Origin: JANXLO01 sp038231295
GTDB taxonomy: Bacteria > Armatimonadota > Chthonomonadetes > Chthonomonadales > Chthonomonadaceae
Direction of reading: 5' to 3'
NCBI GenBank assembly: GCA_038231295.1
Contig: JBBRLP010000184.1
Coordinates: 1 to 7,133, forward strand
DNA: 7,133 nucleotides
Shown: in pieces, positions 1 to 6,236 of the stretch
How positions within the stretch are numbered: position 1 is the first letter of the stretch
Layout: each line of letters opens with the position of its first letter
Made by a program: the position numbers and the translations under genes
The notes under the pieces: generated by a model
Told to the model about the DNA's origin: nothing
The model's input: the letters and a program-made list of their open reading frames with translations, nothing else
Database searches by the model: none

Positions 1-2
1 AA

Positions 3-206
3 GCAGGGAATGGTGTCGTGTCAAGGCGCTTCTCCTTCTGCCAACGGGAAGGGCAGATGTGGTTTGAGGCAAATTCTCATCGAACGTATGAGATCAGGTC
101 GGCAACGCGAATGGCTGATGAGGTTGGCTGCTCACCGGATGAATTGTACCTGTTTCGGTCGGATCTATATAGTGACCCCATTTGTCAAGACATATTATTA
201 CCTTGA
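3..206 (+). CDS. Possible C-terminal end of a truncated gene, function unknown
   Basis: Frame 3 is open from the window edge to a TGA at 204-206, giving about 67 residues. A GTG at 18 is the first internal start, but it has no convincing ribosome binding site, so the frame more likely continues from upstream of the window. The translation has a balanced, protein-like composition (for example MADEVGCSPDELYLFRSD), with acidic and aliphatic residues. The overlapping frame starting at ATG 10 is Arg/Cys-rich and looks like a shadow. I recognise no domain. Codons here end in A or T far more often than in the downstream genes, so this is either a gene of different origin or a decaying remnant. The call rests only on openness and composition and is weak. 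Confidence 0.3.
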   Translation, partial: AGNGVVSRRFSFCQREGQMWFEANSHRTYEIRSATRMADEVGCSPDELYLFRSDLYSDPICQDILLP

Positions 207-302
207 AGCGGCAATAGCCATCAAAACAGACAAGTCTATGATGGATTATTGTACCCAACGGACAATCAGATTTTTACAGTCAGGCTGAACGGATTAATTT
301 TT

Positions 303-346
303 TTTAATCTCGGTTTAAGACGGCTTTAAGGTGACGGGAGTAGAGT
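303..346 (+). promoter_or_regulatory. Putative response-regulator operator and promoter of the cytochrome gene
   Basis: Three units begin with TTTAA at 303, 314 and 325: TTTAATCTCGG, TTTAAGACGGC, TTTAAGGTGAC. The period is exactly 11 bp. Units 2 and 3 fit a 7-bp repeat plus 4-bp spacer (TTTAAGA, TTTAAGG). This layout is typical of OmpR/PhoB-family response-regulator sites. A -10-like TAGAGT lies at 341-346, about 9 bp after the last repeat, where a -10 sits in promoters whose operator replaces the -35. Transcription would then start near 353 and leave a leader of about 70 nt. A related TAAAGTGACGG at 354-364 resembles TAAGGTGACGG at 327-337. The repeats are seen; regulator and promoter function are inferred. 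Confidence 0.35.
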
Positions 347-411
347 GTAGGGGTAAAGTGACGGATTGTCCGTGCCGCCACGACGCACTTTTTATTTTCA
401 CCGAACTTCTC

Positions 412-416
412 AGGGA
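412..416 (+). promoter_or_regulatory. Ribosome binding site of the cytochrome gene
   Basis: AGGGA lies 8 nt before the ATG at 425. This supports that start over upstream alternatives. Confidence 0.6.
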
Positions 417-424
417 ACTGAATC

Positions 425-3400
425 ATGGCCGTCTCTACCCCTACCTCGATGCCTGCTATTGCGGACGAAGCGCCGCGCCGCCGTTTCCGCCCCACTCTCC
501 CGTTGCTTCTGGCTATTCTGCTACTCGATACCGCCTACCTCTTCCTCGCCAATCACGCCTCTGGGCCGCCGCGTATCCCGCTCTCCGCGTTCACCTACGA
601 AGGCTCGCTGCTGCTGCATCTGGGATTGGGACTGCTGGCAGTGTGGGCGCTGGTGGGGCGCATGAAGGCCGTTGTGCAGGCGTTTCGGGAGAAGCAGGGA
701 GCCATTGCGGTCTTCGGGGCGCTGACCGCCCTGACGTTCGCGCTCTGCCTGCTGACCGGGCTGGCCTTCCTCGGCATCGGGTTTCAGGTGCTGTCCCTGA
801 GTGTACGCCCGCCGCTGCTGCGCGTCCACGACATCGCCACCGTCGGCTTTCTGCTGTTCGGAGCGATCTATCTGCTGCTTCGCGCCCGCAAGGCCACGCA
901 GGAGGCCCCGGAGCGTCAGCAGGCCCGTGTCGCGCTGCGGTTCGGGGCGCTGTTCGGCCTGCCCTTCGCCGCGCTGCTGCTCTATACCATTTATGTGCCG
1001 AGCAAGGCCAGCCGCATCGTCAACCCGTTGGTACCGCCCATGACCGCCTCCGACGAGGGCGATGGCAAGGACGGCAAGTTCTTTCCCGCCTCCGCGCAGT
1101 CGGTGGACAAACAGTTCTTCCCCTCCGAGTATTTTGTGGACTCCAAATCGTGCGGGGTGCAGGGCTGCCACCCGGACATCTACGCGCAGTGGAACTCCTC
1201 GGCGCACCATCTCTCCTCCTTCAACAACCAGTGGTATCGCAAGGCCATCGAATACATGCAGGAGGTCTCTGGAGTGAAATCCTCCAAATGGTGCGGCGGC
1301 TGTCACGATATGGCGGTGCTGCTGACCGAAGACCCGAAGAAGCCCGGCAAGTCGCGTTTCGATACCCCCATCGCCGCGCACGACTTCCCGGCGGAGAAGT
1401 ACCCGGAATCCCATGCGGGCATCGGCTGCGCGGTCTGTCACTCCATTGTCCACGTCAAAAGCACGATGGGCAACAGCGACTATCTCGCCGACTACCCGCC
1501 GATGCACAAATATATCATCACGGACAACCCTGTCGCGAAGAGTGTCCAGAAGTTTCTCACCCGTCTCGCGCCGGAACCGCATAAGAAGACGTTCCTGCGC
1601 CCCATCCACACCGATCAGACCGCCAAGTTCTGCTCCTCCTGCCATAAGGTGCATCTCGACGTACCGGTGAACGGTTATCGCTGGTTAAGGGGGTTCGACG
1701 ACTACGACTCCTGGCAAGGCAGCGGCGTCTCCGGGTTCGGGGCCGGCTCCTTCTACTATCCCTCCAACGAAAAGACCGGACAGCCCGCCTTCAAAAAATG
1801 CGCCGACTGCCATATGCCCAACACCCCCTCGCAGGACGCGGGCAACTTCGGCGGACAGGTGCATTCGCATCGCTTTCCCGGCGCGAACACGGCCCTTCCC
1901 GCTGCCTACCACGACACGAAACAGATGGAAACGACGGTCAAGTTTTTACAGGACAAGGCTCTTTCCATAGACATCTTCGCGCTGCGCCGGCAGAAGCAGG
2001 CGGCAGCGGCCTCCCTACCGAAGCCTGTTTCCGGCAAACCGACGACAGGCGCGAAACTGCCGGGGGACACCCCGAAAGCCGCCAGCCTGAACGGGGATGA
2101 GGGCCAGATTACGGCGGCAGCGAACGCCTCGAACGTCGCGGAGACGCTGACAGCCCCACTGAATCGCGGCGGCGCGGGCGCGGCCCTGCGGCGCGGCGAA
2201 ACCCCGCTCGTCGAAGTCGTGGTGCGGACCCTGAAACTCGGTCACGCCTTCCCCGGCGGCACGATTGACGCGGTGGACTGCTGGGTGGAGATGGAGGCGA
2301 AGGACGAGACGGGGCGCGTGATCTACCACAGCGGCAAACTCCAGTGGGACAACGGCCCGGTGGAGGACGGCGCGGAGAAGTACCGTTCGCTGCTCGTGGA
2401 CGGACACAGCAACCCTATCTTCCGGCGCAATGCCTGGGCCGCTCGCTCCGTCGTCTATGCGAAGGTGATCCCGCCCGGCGCGGCAGACGCCGTGCATTTC
2501 CGCCTGCCTGTCCCGAAGGACTGCGGCAAGACTCTCACCCTGACCGCCAAACTGAACTACCGCAAGTTCAACTACTGGAACAATCTCTTCGCCTATACCG
2601 GCCACACCCCGGATACCGTGCAGTCCCCGGCCCCGGAAACGCCCGATGCCGTTGCCGTCGGCCTGGGCTATGGCAAGAAGTCCGGCCCGGTCGGACACGG
2701 CTGGGACGACCGCCCCATCCTCTACGACGGCAACCTCGCCAATGTCTCCGGCCCGACGAAGGCCGTTCCCAACCTGCCGATTACGATACTGGCGCAGGAT
2801 CAGGTCACGCTCCCGGTAGTAGAGGGCAATGCGCCTCTGGAGTCTCCGGCGGTGGCGTTGGACGATGCGGCGAAGAAGAAAGACCGTATGCGCTGGAATG
2901 ACTACGGAATCGGACTGCTGCTTCAGGGCGATTTCCGCCATGCTACCAACGCCTTCGAGCAGGTCACGAAGGTCGCGCCGAAGTGGCCGGAAGGCTACGT
3001 CAACATTGGACGGGTGCGGCAGGCCGAGCGCGACAGCAAGGCGGCGCAGGTCGCGTTCGAGAAGGCATTCGCCCTCTACGCCGCCGCGCCCACGCCCATG
3101 ACGCCCTACCAGGAGGGCCGTACTCGCTTCTTCTACGCGCAGACGCAGTTCGATCAGGGCAAACTGGAGGAGAGCCTCGCGACACTGGCAAAGGTCACCG
3201 AAGTCTTTCCGGAAGATCGCAATGTCCGCAACCTGACCGGAACCATCCTGTTCCGCCTGGGCCGCTACGACGAGGCGATCACCCATCTGAACGTCACTCT
3301 GAGCATTGACCCGGAGGACATCGCCGCGCACTACAACCTGATGAAGTGCTTCCGGGGCAAGGGAGATGCCGACTCGCTGAAACAGGCCAGCGTCCATGAG

Positions 3401-3583
3401 GCGCTCTACCGCCGCTTCAAGGCCGATGAGACGACCACCGACCTGGTCGGCCCCTACCAACGCGCCCATCCCGCCGACAACAATCTCGCGCAGCGTATTC
3501 ACGAACACGCCGACGCCATCGTCCATCCCAAACCCGAATGGCTCGTCCGTCAGGAACAGGCCACACAAAGCGCGAGAAGATAG
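425..3583 (+). CDS. Membrane-anchored pentaheme c-type cytochrome with C-terminal TPR repeats
   Basis: The 1052-aa protein is inferred to carry electrons from the membrane to periplasmic partners. Five hydrophobic helices lie near residues 24-43, 61-78, 93-118, 137-153 and 172-191. Basic stretches (18-22, 79-90, 153-172) put the N-terminus and two loops in the cytoplasm and everything after 192 in the periplasm. His65 and His135 sit at the periplasmic ends of helices 2 and 4. Heme c motifs are CX4CH at 243-249 and CXXCH at 290-294, 335-339, 403-407 and 459-463. Nearby His (261, 262, 330, 361, 395, 480, 482) are possible axial ligands. The heme region resembles the cytochrome c554/c-prime superfamily. 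An Ala/Pro-rich linker (about 520-585), a beta-rich domain (about 591-800, with HAFPGGT at 607-613) and four or five TPRs (about 822-1000) follow. No frameshift is visible. The substrate and electron acceptor are unknown. Confidence 0.93.
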   Translation: MAVSTPTSMPAIADEAPRRRFRPTLPLLLAILLLDTAYLFLANHASGPPRIPLSAFTYEGSLLLHLGLGLLAVWALVGRMKAVVQAFREKQGAIAVFGALTALTFALCLLTGLAFLGIGFQVLSLSVRPPLLRVHDIATVGFLLFGAIYLLLRARKATQEAPERQQARVALRFGALFGLPFAALLLYTIYVPSKASRIVNPLVPPMTASDEGDGKDGKFFPASAQSVDKQFFPSEYFVDSKSCGVQGCHPDIYAQWNSSAHHLSSFNNQWYRKAIEYMQEVSGVKSSKWCGGCHDMAVLLTEDPKKPGKSRFDTPIAAHDFPAEKYPESHAGIGCAVCHSIVHVKSTMGNSDYLADYPPMHKYIITDNPVAKSVQKFLTRLAPEPHKKTFLRPIHTDQTAKFCSSCHKVHLDVPVNGYRWLRGFDDYDSWQGSGVSGFGAGSFYYPSNEKTGQPAFKKCADCHMPNTPSQDAGNFGGQVHSHRFPGANTALPAAYHDTKQMETTVKFLQDKALSIDIFALRRQKQAAAASLPKPVSGKPTTGAKLPGDTPKAASLNGDEGQITAAANASNVAETLTAPLNRGGAGAALRRGETPLVEVVVRTLKLGHAFPGGTIDAVDCWVEMEAKDETGRVIYHSGKLQWDNGPVEDGAEKYRSLLVDGHSNPIFRRNAWAARSVVYAKVIPPGAADAVHFRLPVPKDCGKTLTLTAKLNYRKFNYWNNLFAYTGHTPDTVQSPAPETPDAVAVGLGYGKKSGPVGHGWDDRPILYDGNLANVSGPTKAVPNLPITILAQDQVTLPVVEGNAPLESPAVALDDAAKKKDRMRWNDYGIGLLLQGDFRHATNAFEQVTKVAPKWPEGYVNIGRVRQAERDSKAAQVAFEKAFALYAAAPTPMTPYQEGRTRFFYAQTQFDQGKLEESLATLAKVTEVFPEDRNVRNLTGTILFRLGRYDEAITHLNVTLSIDPEDIAAHYNLMKCFRGKGDADSLKQASVHEALYRRFKADETTTDLVGPYQRAHPADNNLAQRIHEHADAIVHPKPEWLVRQEQATQSARR

Positions 3584-3590
3584 TTTTGAG

Positions 3591-3621
3591 GCCGGGGGGC
3601 TGGCGGTTGAAAACCCCCGGC
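3591..3621 (+). terminator. GC-rich hairpin after the cytochrome gene
   Basis: GCCGGGGG (3591-3598) pairs perfectly with CCCCCGGC (3614-3621) around a 15-nt loop, starting 7 nt after the stop codon. No T-run follows (AATAAAGTG), so it may act as an RNA 3'-end stabiliser or a weak or factor-dependent terminator rather than a classical intrinsic one. Its 3' half overlaps the outer inverted-repeat arm. Confidence 0.45.
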
Positions 3622-3651
3622 AATAAAGTGCAAACGTCTTGCAGACGGAAA
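3602..3651 (+). repeat. Outer inverted-repeat arm, left
   Basis: GGCGGTTGAAAACCCC (3602-3617) is an exact reverse complement of 4209-4224. The segment 3630-3651 matches the reverse complement of 4176-4197 at 21 of 22 positions. The middle of the arm has diverged and includes a 1-nt length difference. The second half contains the hairpin CGTCT-TGC-AGACG. Confidence 0.85.
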
Positions 3652-3741
3652 TGCCTTGTTGGTTGATAGGTTTCGGAGGGCGTTGTCGGAAAGTGGTTCC
3701 CAACCCCACCAGAATAGGCGCTCCGACGAGAAGTGGCTTCT

Positions 3742-3762
3742 GAAGATTGCGTCCGCAGGACG
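3742..3762 (+). repeat. Dispersed GCGTCCGCAGG repeat, copy 1
   Basis: This 21-nt element matches 6237-6257 at 18 positions and shares the exact core TGCGTCCGCAGG. It contains the hairpin CGTCC-GCA-GGACG (3750-3762). It lies inside a wider stem formed by CGAGAA (3727-3732) and TTCTCG (3767-3772). Confidence 0.6.
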
Positions 3763-3788
3763 GAAATTCTCGCGTTGTACGTGAGGTT

Positions 3789-3841
3789 ACGCCGGAGTGA
3801 ACTCCTGCGCTGGAAACAGCAAATGGCTGCTTCGCAGGCAC
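3789..3841 (+). repeat. Inner inverted-repeat arm, left (53 bp)
   Basis: This arm matches the reverse complement of 4085-4137 at 50 of 53 positions with no gap. It contains two smaller hairpins, GGAGT-GA-ACTCC (3794-3805) and GCTG-GAAA-CAGC (3809-3820), so the arm is itself composed of palindromes. The two arms enclose a 243-nt centre. Confidence 0.9.
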
Positions 3842-3869
3842 CTCGAATTGGCAGGTGGAGGGTGGGCTG

Positions 3870-4036
3870 CAAACACCGTTTGTGCGGTAAGGTCGCGACG
3901 GACTAAAGTCCCCGCTATGTGACCTTCGGTCCAGTTTCCTTCGGAAACGTCTATGGTGTGAGGGCCACTCTTCGTATTCAACGTATCGCGTCCGAAGGAC
4001 GCTCCGGCGAAGCCGCGTAGCGAGGGGTGTCAACCC
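3870..4036 (+). repeat. Cluster of short hairpins in the centre of the block
   Basis: Consecutive perfect hairpins are CAAAC-ACC-GTTTG (3870-3882), GGAC-TAAA-GTCC (3900-3911), GACC-TTC-GGTC (3921-3931), GTTTCC-TTC-GGAAAC (3934-3948), GCGTCC-GAA-GGACGC (3988-4002), CGGC-GAA-GCCG (4005-4015) and GGGT-GTCA-ACCC (4025-4036). Stem sequences differ while loop type recurs, which argues for repeated origin of structure rather than simple copying of one unit. Confidence 0.7.
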
Positions 4037-4084
4037 TTTGCTTTCCCTACGGGGCAACCCGCGACATTTCGCCTTATGAACACC

Positions 4085-4137
4085 GTGCCCGCGAAGCGGC
4101 CACTTGCTGTTTCCAGCGCAGGAGTTCACTCCGGCGT
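4085..4137 (-). repeat. Inner inverted-repeat arm, right (53 bp)
   Basis: Reverse-complement partner of 3789-3841 with three substitutions, all transitions when the two arms are aligned. It carries GCTG-TTTC-CAGC (4106-4117), GGAGT-TC-ACTCC (4121-4132) and an additional CCGC-GAA-GCGG (4089-4099). Confidence 0.9.
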
Positions 4138-4175
4138 GTTCTATGGGACGGTAAACCAACCCGGAGCGTCCGACC

Positions 4176-4224
4176 TTTCCGTCTGGAAGACGTTTGCTTT
4201 TTAATGACGGGGTTTTCAACCGCC
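4176..4224 (-). repeat. Outer inverted-repeat arm, right
   Basis: Partner of 3602-3651. It contains CGTCT-GGA-AGACG (4180-4192) and GGTT-TTC-AACC (4211-4221). The gap to the inner arm is 38 nt on this side but 137 nt on the left, so the two halves are not simple mirror images; the left side appears to carry about 100 nt of extra sequence. Confidence 0.8.
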
Positions 4225-4310
4225 GGAAAATCAGGGCCGGGTTTTTCGACCTCCAGCCAAACTCATAGCCAACCTGAGAGGGTTTCTATCTCTATTCCAT
4301 AGCGATCAAT

Positions 4311-6146
4311 ATGAACACAATGAATCAAAAACAACTCAGCCTTCTCCTCGGTCTCTTCGCTGGCCTCCTTGCGGGATGCAATCCGACGAAGCCCGCGACG
4401 CCTGTGCCTGTCTCGGCAGTGGCTGCAACAACGAAGAACATCACCTTCTCGGATGCGACGAAGGAGGCCGGACTAGATTTCAAGCACGTCAGCGGCGCGA
4501 CGCAGAACAAACTGCTGCCGGAGACGATGGGCAGCGGCCTCGCCTGGATTGACTACGATGGCGACGGCTTCCCGGACCTGTTTCTGGTCAACAGCCGTCC
4601 CTGGACGAAAGAGGAGTGCGCTGCCGCGAAAATCCCGTATACGCCCATGACGGGGCCAGCGCCGACCTGCAAACTCTTCCACAACGACGGCAAAGGCCAC
4701 TTTACCGACGTCACGAAACAGGCGCACCTCGATGTCACCATGTTCGGGATGGGGGTCTGCGTGGGGGACTACGATAACAGCGGGCATCCGAGTCTGTATG
4801 TGACGGGCCTGGGCCGGAACTACCTGTTCCGCAACAACGGAGACGGCACGTTCAGCGACGTGACGGAAAAGGCAGGATTGAAGGACAGTGGCTGGAGTAC
4901 AAGCGCGGCCTGGGTGGATTACGACAAAGACGGCAAACTCGATCTGGTCGTCTGTCACTACGTTCAGTGGACGCCCGCAACCGACATCGCCTTCATGAAG
5001 AACGGTCACCGCACCTATGGAACCCCGAACCAGTACTCCGGGCAGCCACTCACCCTCTATCACAACGAGGGGAACGGGCATTTTACCGAAGTGGCGGCGA
5101 AAGCGGGACTGCGTGAAGGCCCCGCCCCGGAGAAGCGCAAACTCCAGGGCAAATCGCTCGGCGTCGCGATCTGCGACTACGATAACGACGGCTGGCCGGA
5201 CATCGCTATCGCCAACGACACCGAGCCGAACTACCTTTTCCACAACGAACACGATGGCACGTTCAAAGAAACCGGGGTGGAGCAGGGCATGGCTTACAAC
5301 GACAGCGGAGCGGCACGGGGCGCGATGGGAATAGCCGCCTGTGACTTCGACCACTCGGGCAAAGAGAGCCTCATCATCGGCAACTTCTCAAACCAGATGC
5401 TCGCCCTCTATCACAATCAGGGAAGTATCTTCCGGGACACGGCAGCGCAATCAGGCGTCGGGCCGCCGAGTCTGCTCTCGCTCTCCTTCGGCCTCTTCTT
5501 CTGCGATCTCGACAACGACGGCTGGCCGGACATCTTCATCGCGAACGGGCATATTGACGACGACGTGCAGGAGGATCAGAAAGAGGTCACCTACGCCGAA
5601 GCCCCGCTCGTTTTCCGCAATCTCGGCAACGGCAATTTCGCCAATGCGGGCGAGACGCTTGGGCCGGTCATGCAGGCGAAATATGTCGGGCGGGGCTGCG
5701 CCTACGCCGACTACCTGCTGAACGGTTTCCCCGCCATCGCCCTCTCCACCAGTAACGGCCCCGCCTATCTCTTCCGCAACAGCGCCGACAACGGCAACCA
5801 CGCCCTGCGCCTTGAACTGGAAGGCACGAAAAGCAATCGCAGCGCGATAGGGGCTATCGTCACGGTGAAAATCGGAGCAAAGTCGCAGACCTACAACGTC
5901 CGCAGTGGCTCCTCCTACTGCTCCCAGAGCGAACTGCCCGTCACGGTCGGCCTCGGCCCCGCCACAAAAACCGACGCCATCACCATTGACTGGCCTTCCG
6001 GCGTCCAGACCAAGCTCGGTCCCCTCGATGCCGGACAGATATACCACCTCATTGAGGCAGATGCCGCCGCGCCCCAGCAGCGTCCGTTCGGGCAGCCCTA
6101 TAAGCCAGCGACGCCTGCTGCCACCCCTCCCGCCACTAAAAAGTGA
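4311..6146 (+). CDS. CRTAC1-like lipoprotein: FG-GAP/VCBS beta-propeller with ASPIC/UnbV domain
   Basis: The 611-aa protein has a lipoprotein signal peptide with lipobox L20-A-G-C23. Asn at +2 does not suggest inner-membrane retention if Lol rules apply. Seven propeller-type repeats are marked by calcium-loop motifs at residues 81, 153, 203, 289, 345, 399 and 467. Four are intact DxDxDGxxD (81, 203, 289, 399), two have Ser replacements (153, 345) and the last is DYLLNG without the Asp ligands. An ASPIC/UnbV domain follows at about 496-580 (SGSSYCSQSELPVTVGLG), then a Pro/Ala-rich tail. Such proteins are secreted or surface-bound and probably mediate protein or sugar contacts; no enzyme activity is established by this domain set. 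The ATG at 4311 has no close Shine-Dalgarno (GAGAGG lies near 4276-4282), and Met4 (4320) is an alternative. It lies co-oriented behind the cytochrome gene, which suggests linked function. Confidence 0.93.
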   Translation: MNTMNQKQLSLLLGLFAGLLAGCNPTKPATPVPVSAVAATTKNITFSDATKEAGLDFKHVSGATQNKLLPETMGSGLAWIDYDGDGFPDLFLVNSRPWTKEECAAAKIPYTPMTGPAPTCKLFHNDGKGHFTDVTKQAHLDVTMFGMGVCVGDYDNSGHPSLYVTGLGRNYLFRNNGDGTFSDVTEKAGLKDSGWSTSAAWVDYDKDGKLDLVVCHYVQWTPATDIAFMKNGHRTYGTPNQYSGQPLTLYHNEGNGHFTEVAAKAGLREGPAPEKRKLQGKSLGVAICDYDNDGWPDIAIANDTEPNYLFHNEHDGTFKETGVEQGMAYNDSGAARGAMGIAACDFDHSGKESLIIGNFSNQMLALYHNQGSIFRDTAAQSGVGPPSLLSLSFGLFFCDLDNDGWPDIFIANGHIDDDVQEDQKEVTYAEAPLVFRNLGNGNFANAGETLGPVMQAKYVGRGCAYADYLLNGFPAIALSTSNGPAYLFRNSADNGNHALRLELEGTKSNRSAIGAIVTVKIGAKSQTYNVRSGSSYCSQSELPVTVGLGPATKTDAITIDWPSGVQTKLGPLDAGQIYHLIEADAAAPQQRPFGQPYKPATPAATPPATKK

Positions 6147-6167
6147 GGTTCGCCGGAAGTTGAAAAC

Positions 6168-6213
6168 CCTGGTAGGTTGTCCGGGGGGTGAAACCTCCGG
6201 CCAACCTACCAGG
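6168..6213. terminator. Strong hairpin between convergent genes, probable two-way terminator
   Basis: CCTGGTAGGTTG (6168-6179) pairs perfectly over 12 bp with CAACCTACCAGG (6202-6213). After one mismatch the stem continues with CCGGGGG against CCTCCGG around a GTGAAA loop. It lies 22 nt after the + strand stop codon. Read on the minus strand it is followed by GTTTTC, a short T-tract, so it could end the flavin reductase transcript. On the plus strand no immediate T-run follows; the first T5 is at 6265-6269, after the small hairpins CGGAA-TT-TTCCG (6226-6237) and CCTGCG-TC-CGCAGG (6241-6254). Confidence 0.6.
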
Positions 6214-6236
6214 CAACGAAAGAACCGGAATTTTCC

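Larger units (their letters stand above)
3584..4310. other. 727-bp gene-free, hairpin-dense intergenic block
   Basis: No open frame here has a credible start site or protein-like composition. Instead the block holds about twenty perfect short inverted repeats (stems of 4-6 bp, loops of 1-4 nt), arranged inside two nested pairs of long inverted repeats. Loops of three bases dominate. Seven hairpins have a GAA or TTC triloop: 3605-3615, 3921-3931, 3934-3948, 3988-4002, 4005-4015, 4089-4099 and 4211-4221. The block separates two co-oriented genes, so read-through RNA would be highly structured. I see no transposase, no CRISPR-like repeat-spacer layout and no tRNA. Confidence 0.8.

Noticed and set aside
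10..288. ATG-initiated frame of 92 codons at the left edge
   Set aside because: It is rich in Arg, Cys and Met and has no plausible ribosome binding site. The overlapping frame 3 is more protein-like.
292..309. AT palindrome GATTAA-TTTTTT-TTAATC as an intrinsic terminator
   Set aside because: The stem is only 6 bp and almost all A/T, with the T-run in the loop rather than after the stem. Its right half overlaps the TTTAA repeats, so it is more likely incidental.
258..373. 10-bp inverted repeat ACGGACAATC (258-267) and GATTGTCCGT (364-373)
   Set aside because: One such match in 424 nt has roughly a 10 percent chance of arising randomly, and there is no supporting structure between the arms.
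331..1584. Long plus-strand frame (417 codons) and a 377-codon minus-strand frame overlapping the cytochrome 5' half
   Set aside because: Both are Ala/Arg/Gly-rich out-of-frame readings of the cytochrome gene, whose own frame has transmembrane helices and heme motifs.
2015..4219. Long open frame on the minus strand (734 codons) crossing the cytochrome gene end and the hairpin block
   Set aside because: It is antisense to a well-supported cytochrome gene over most of its length, and its composition is Arg/Val/Gly-rich and low in real motifs. The part over 3584-4219 just translates the repeats. It is typical of shadow frames in GC-rich DNA.
4027..4302. Small open frame in the hairpin block (91 codons)
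   Set aside because: It is made of repeat-derived sequence, has no ribosome binding site and runs through inverted-repeat arms.
3584..4310. CRISPR array
   Set aside because: Repeats are inverted and nested rather than tandem, with no regular repeat-spacer spacing and no cas genes.
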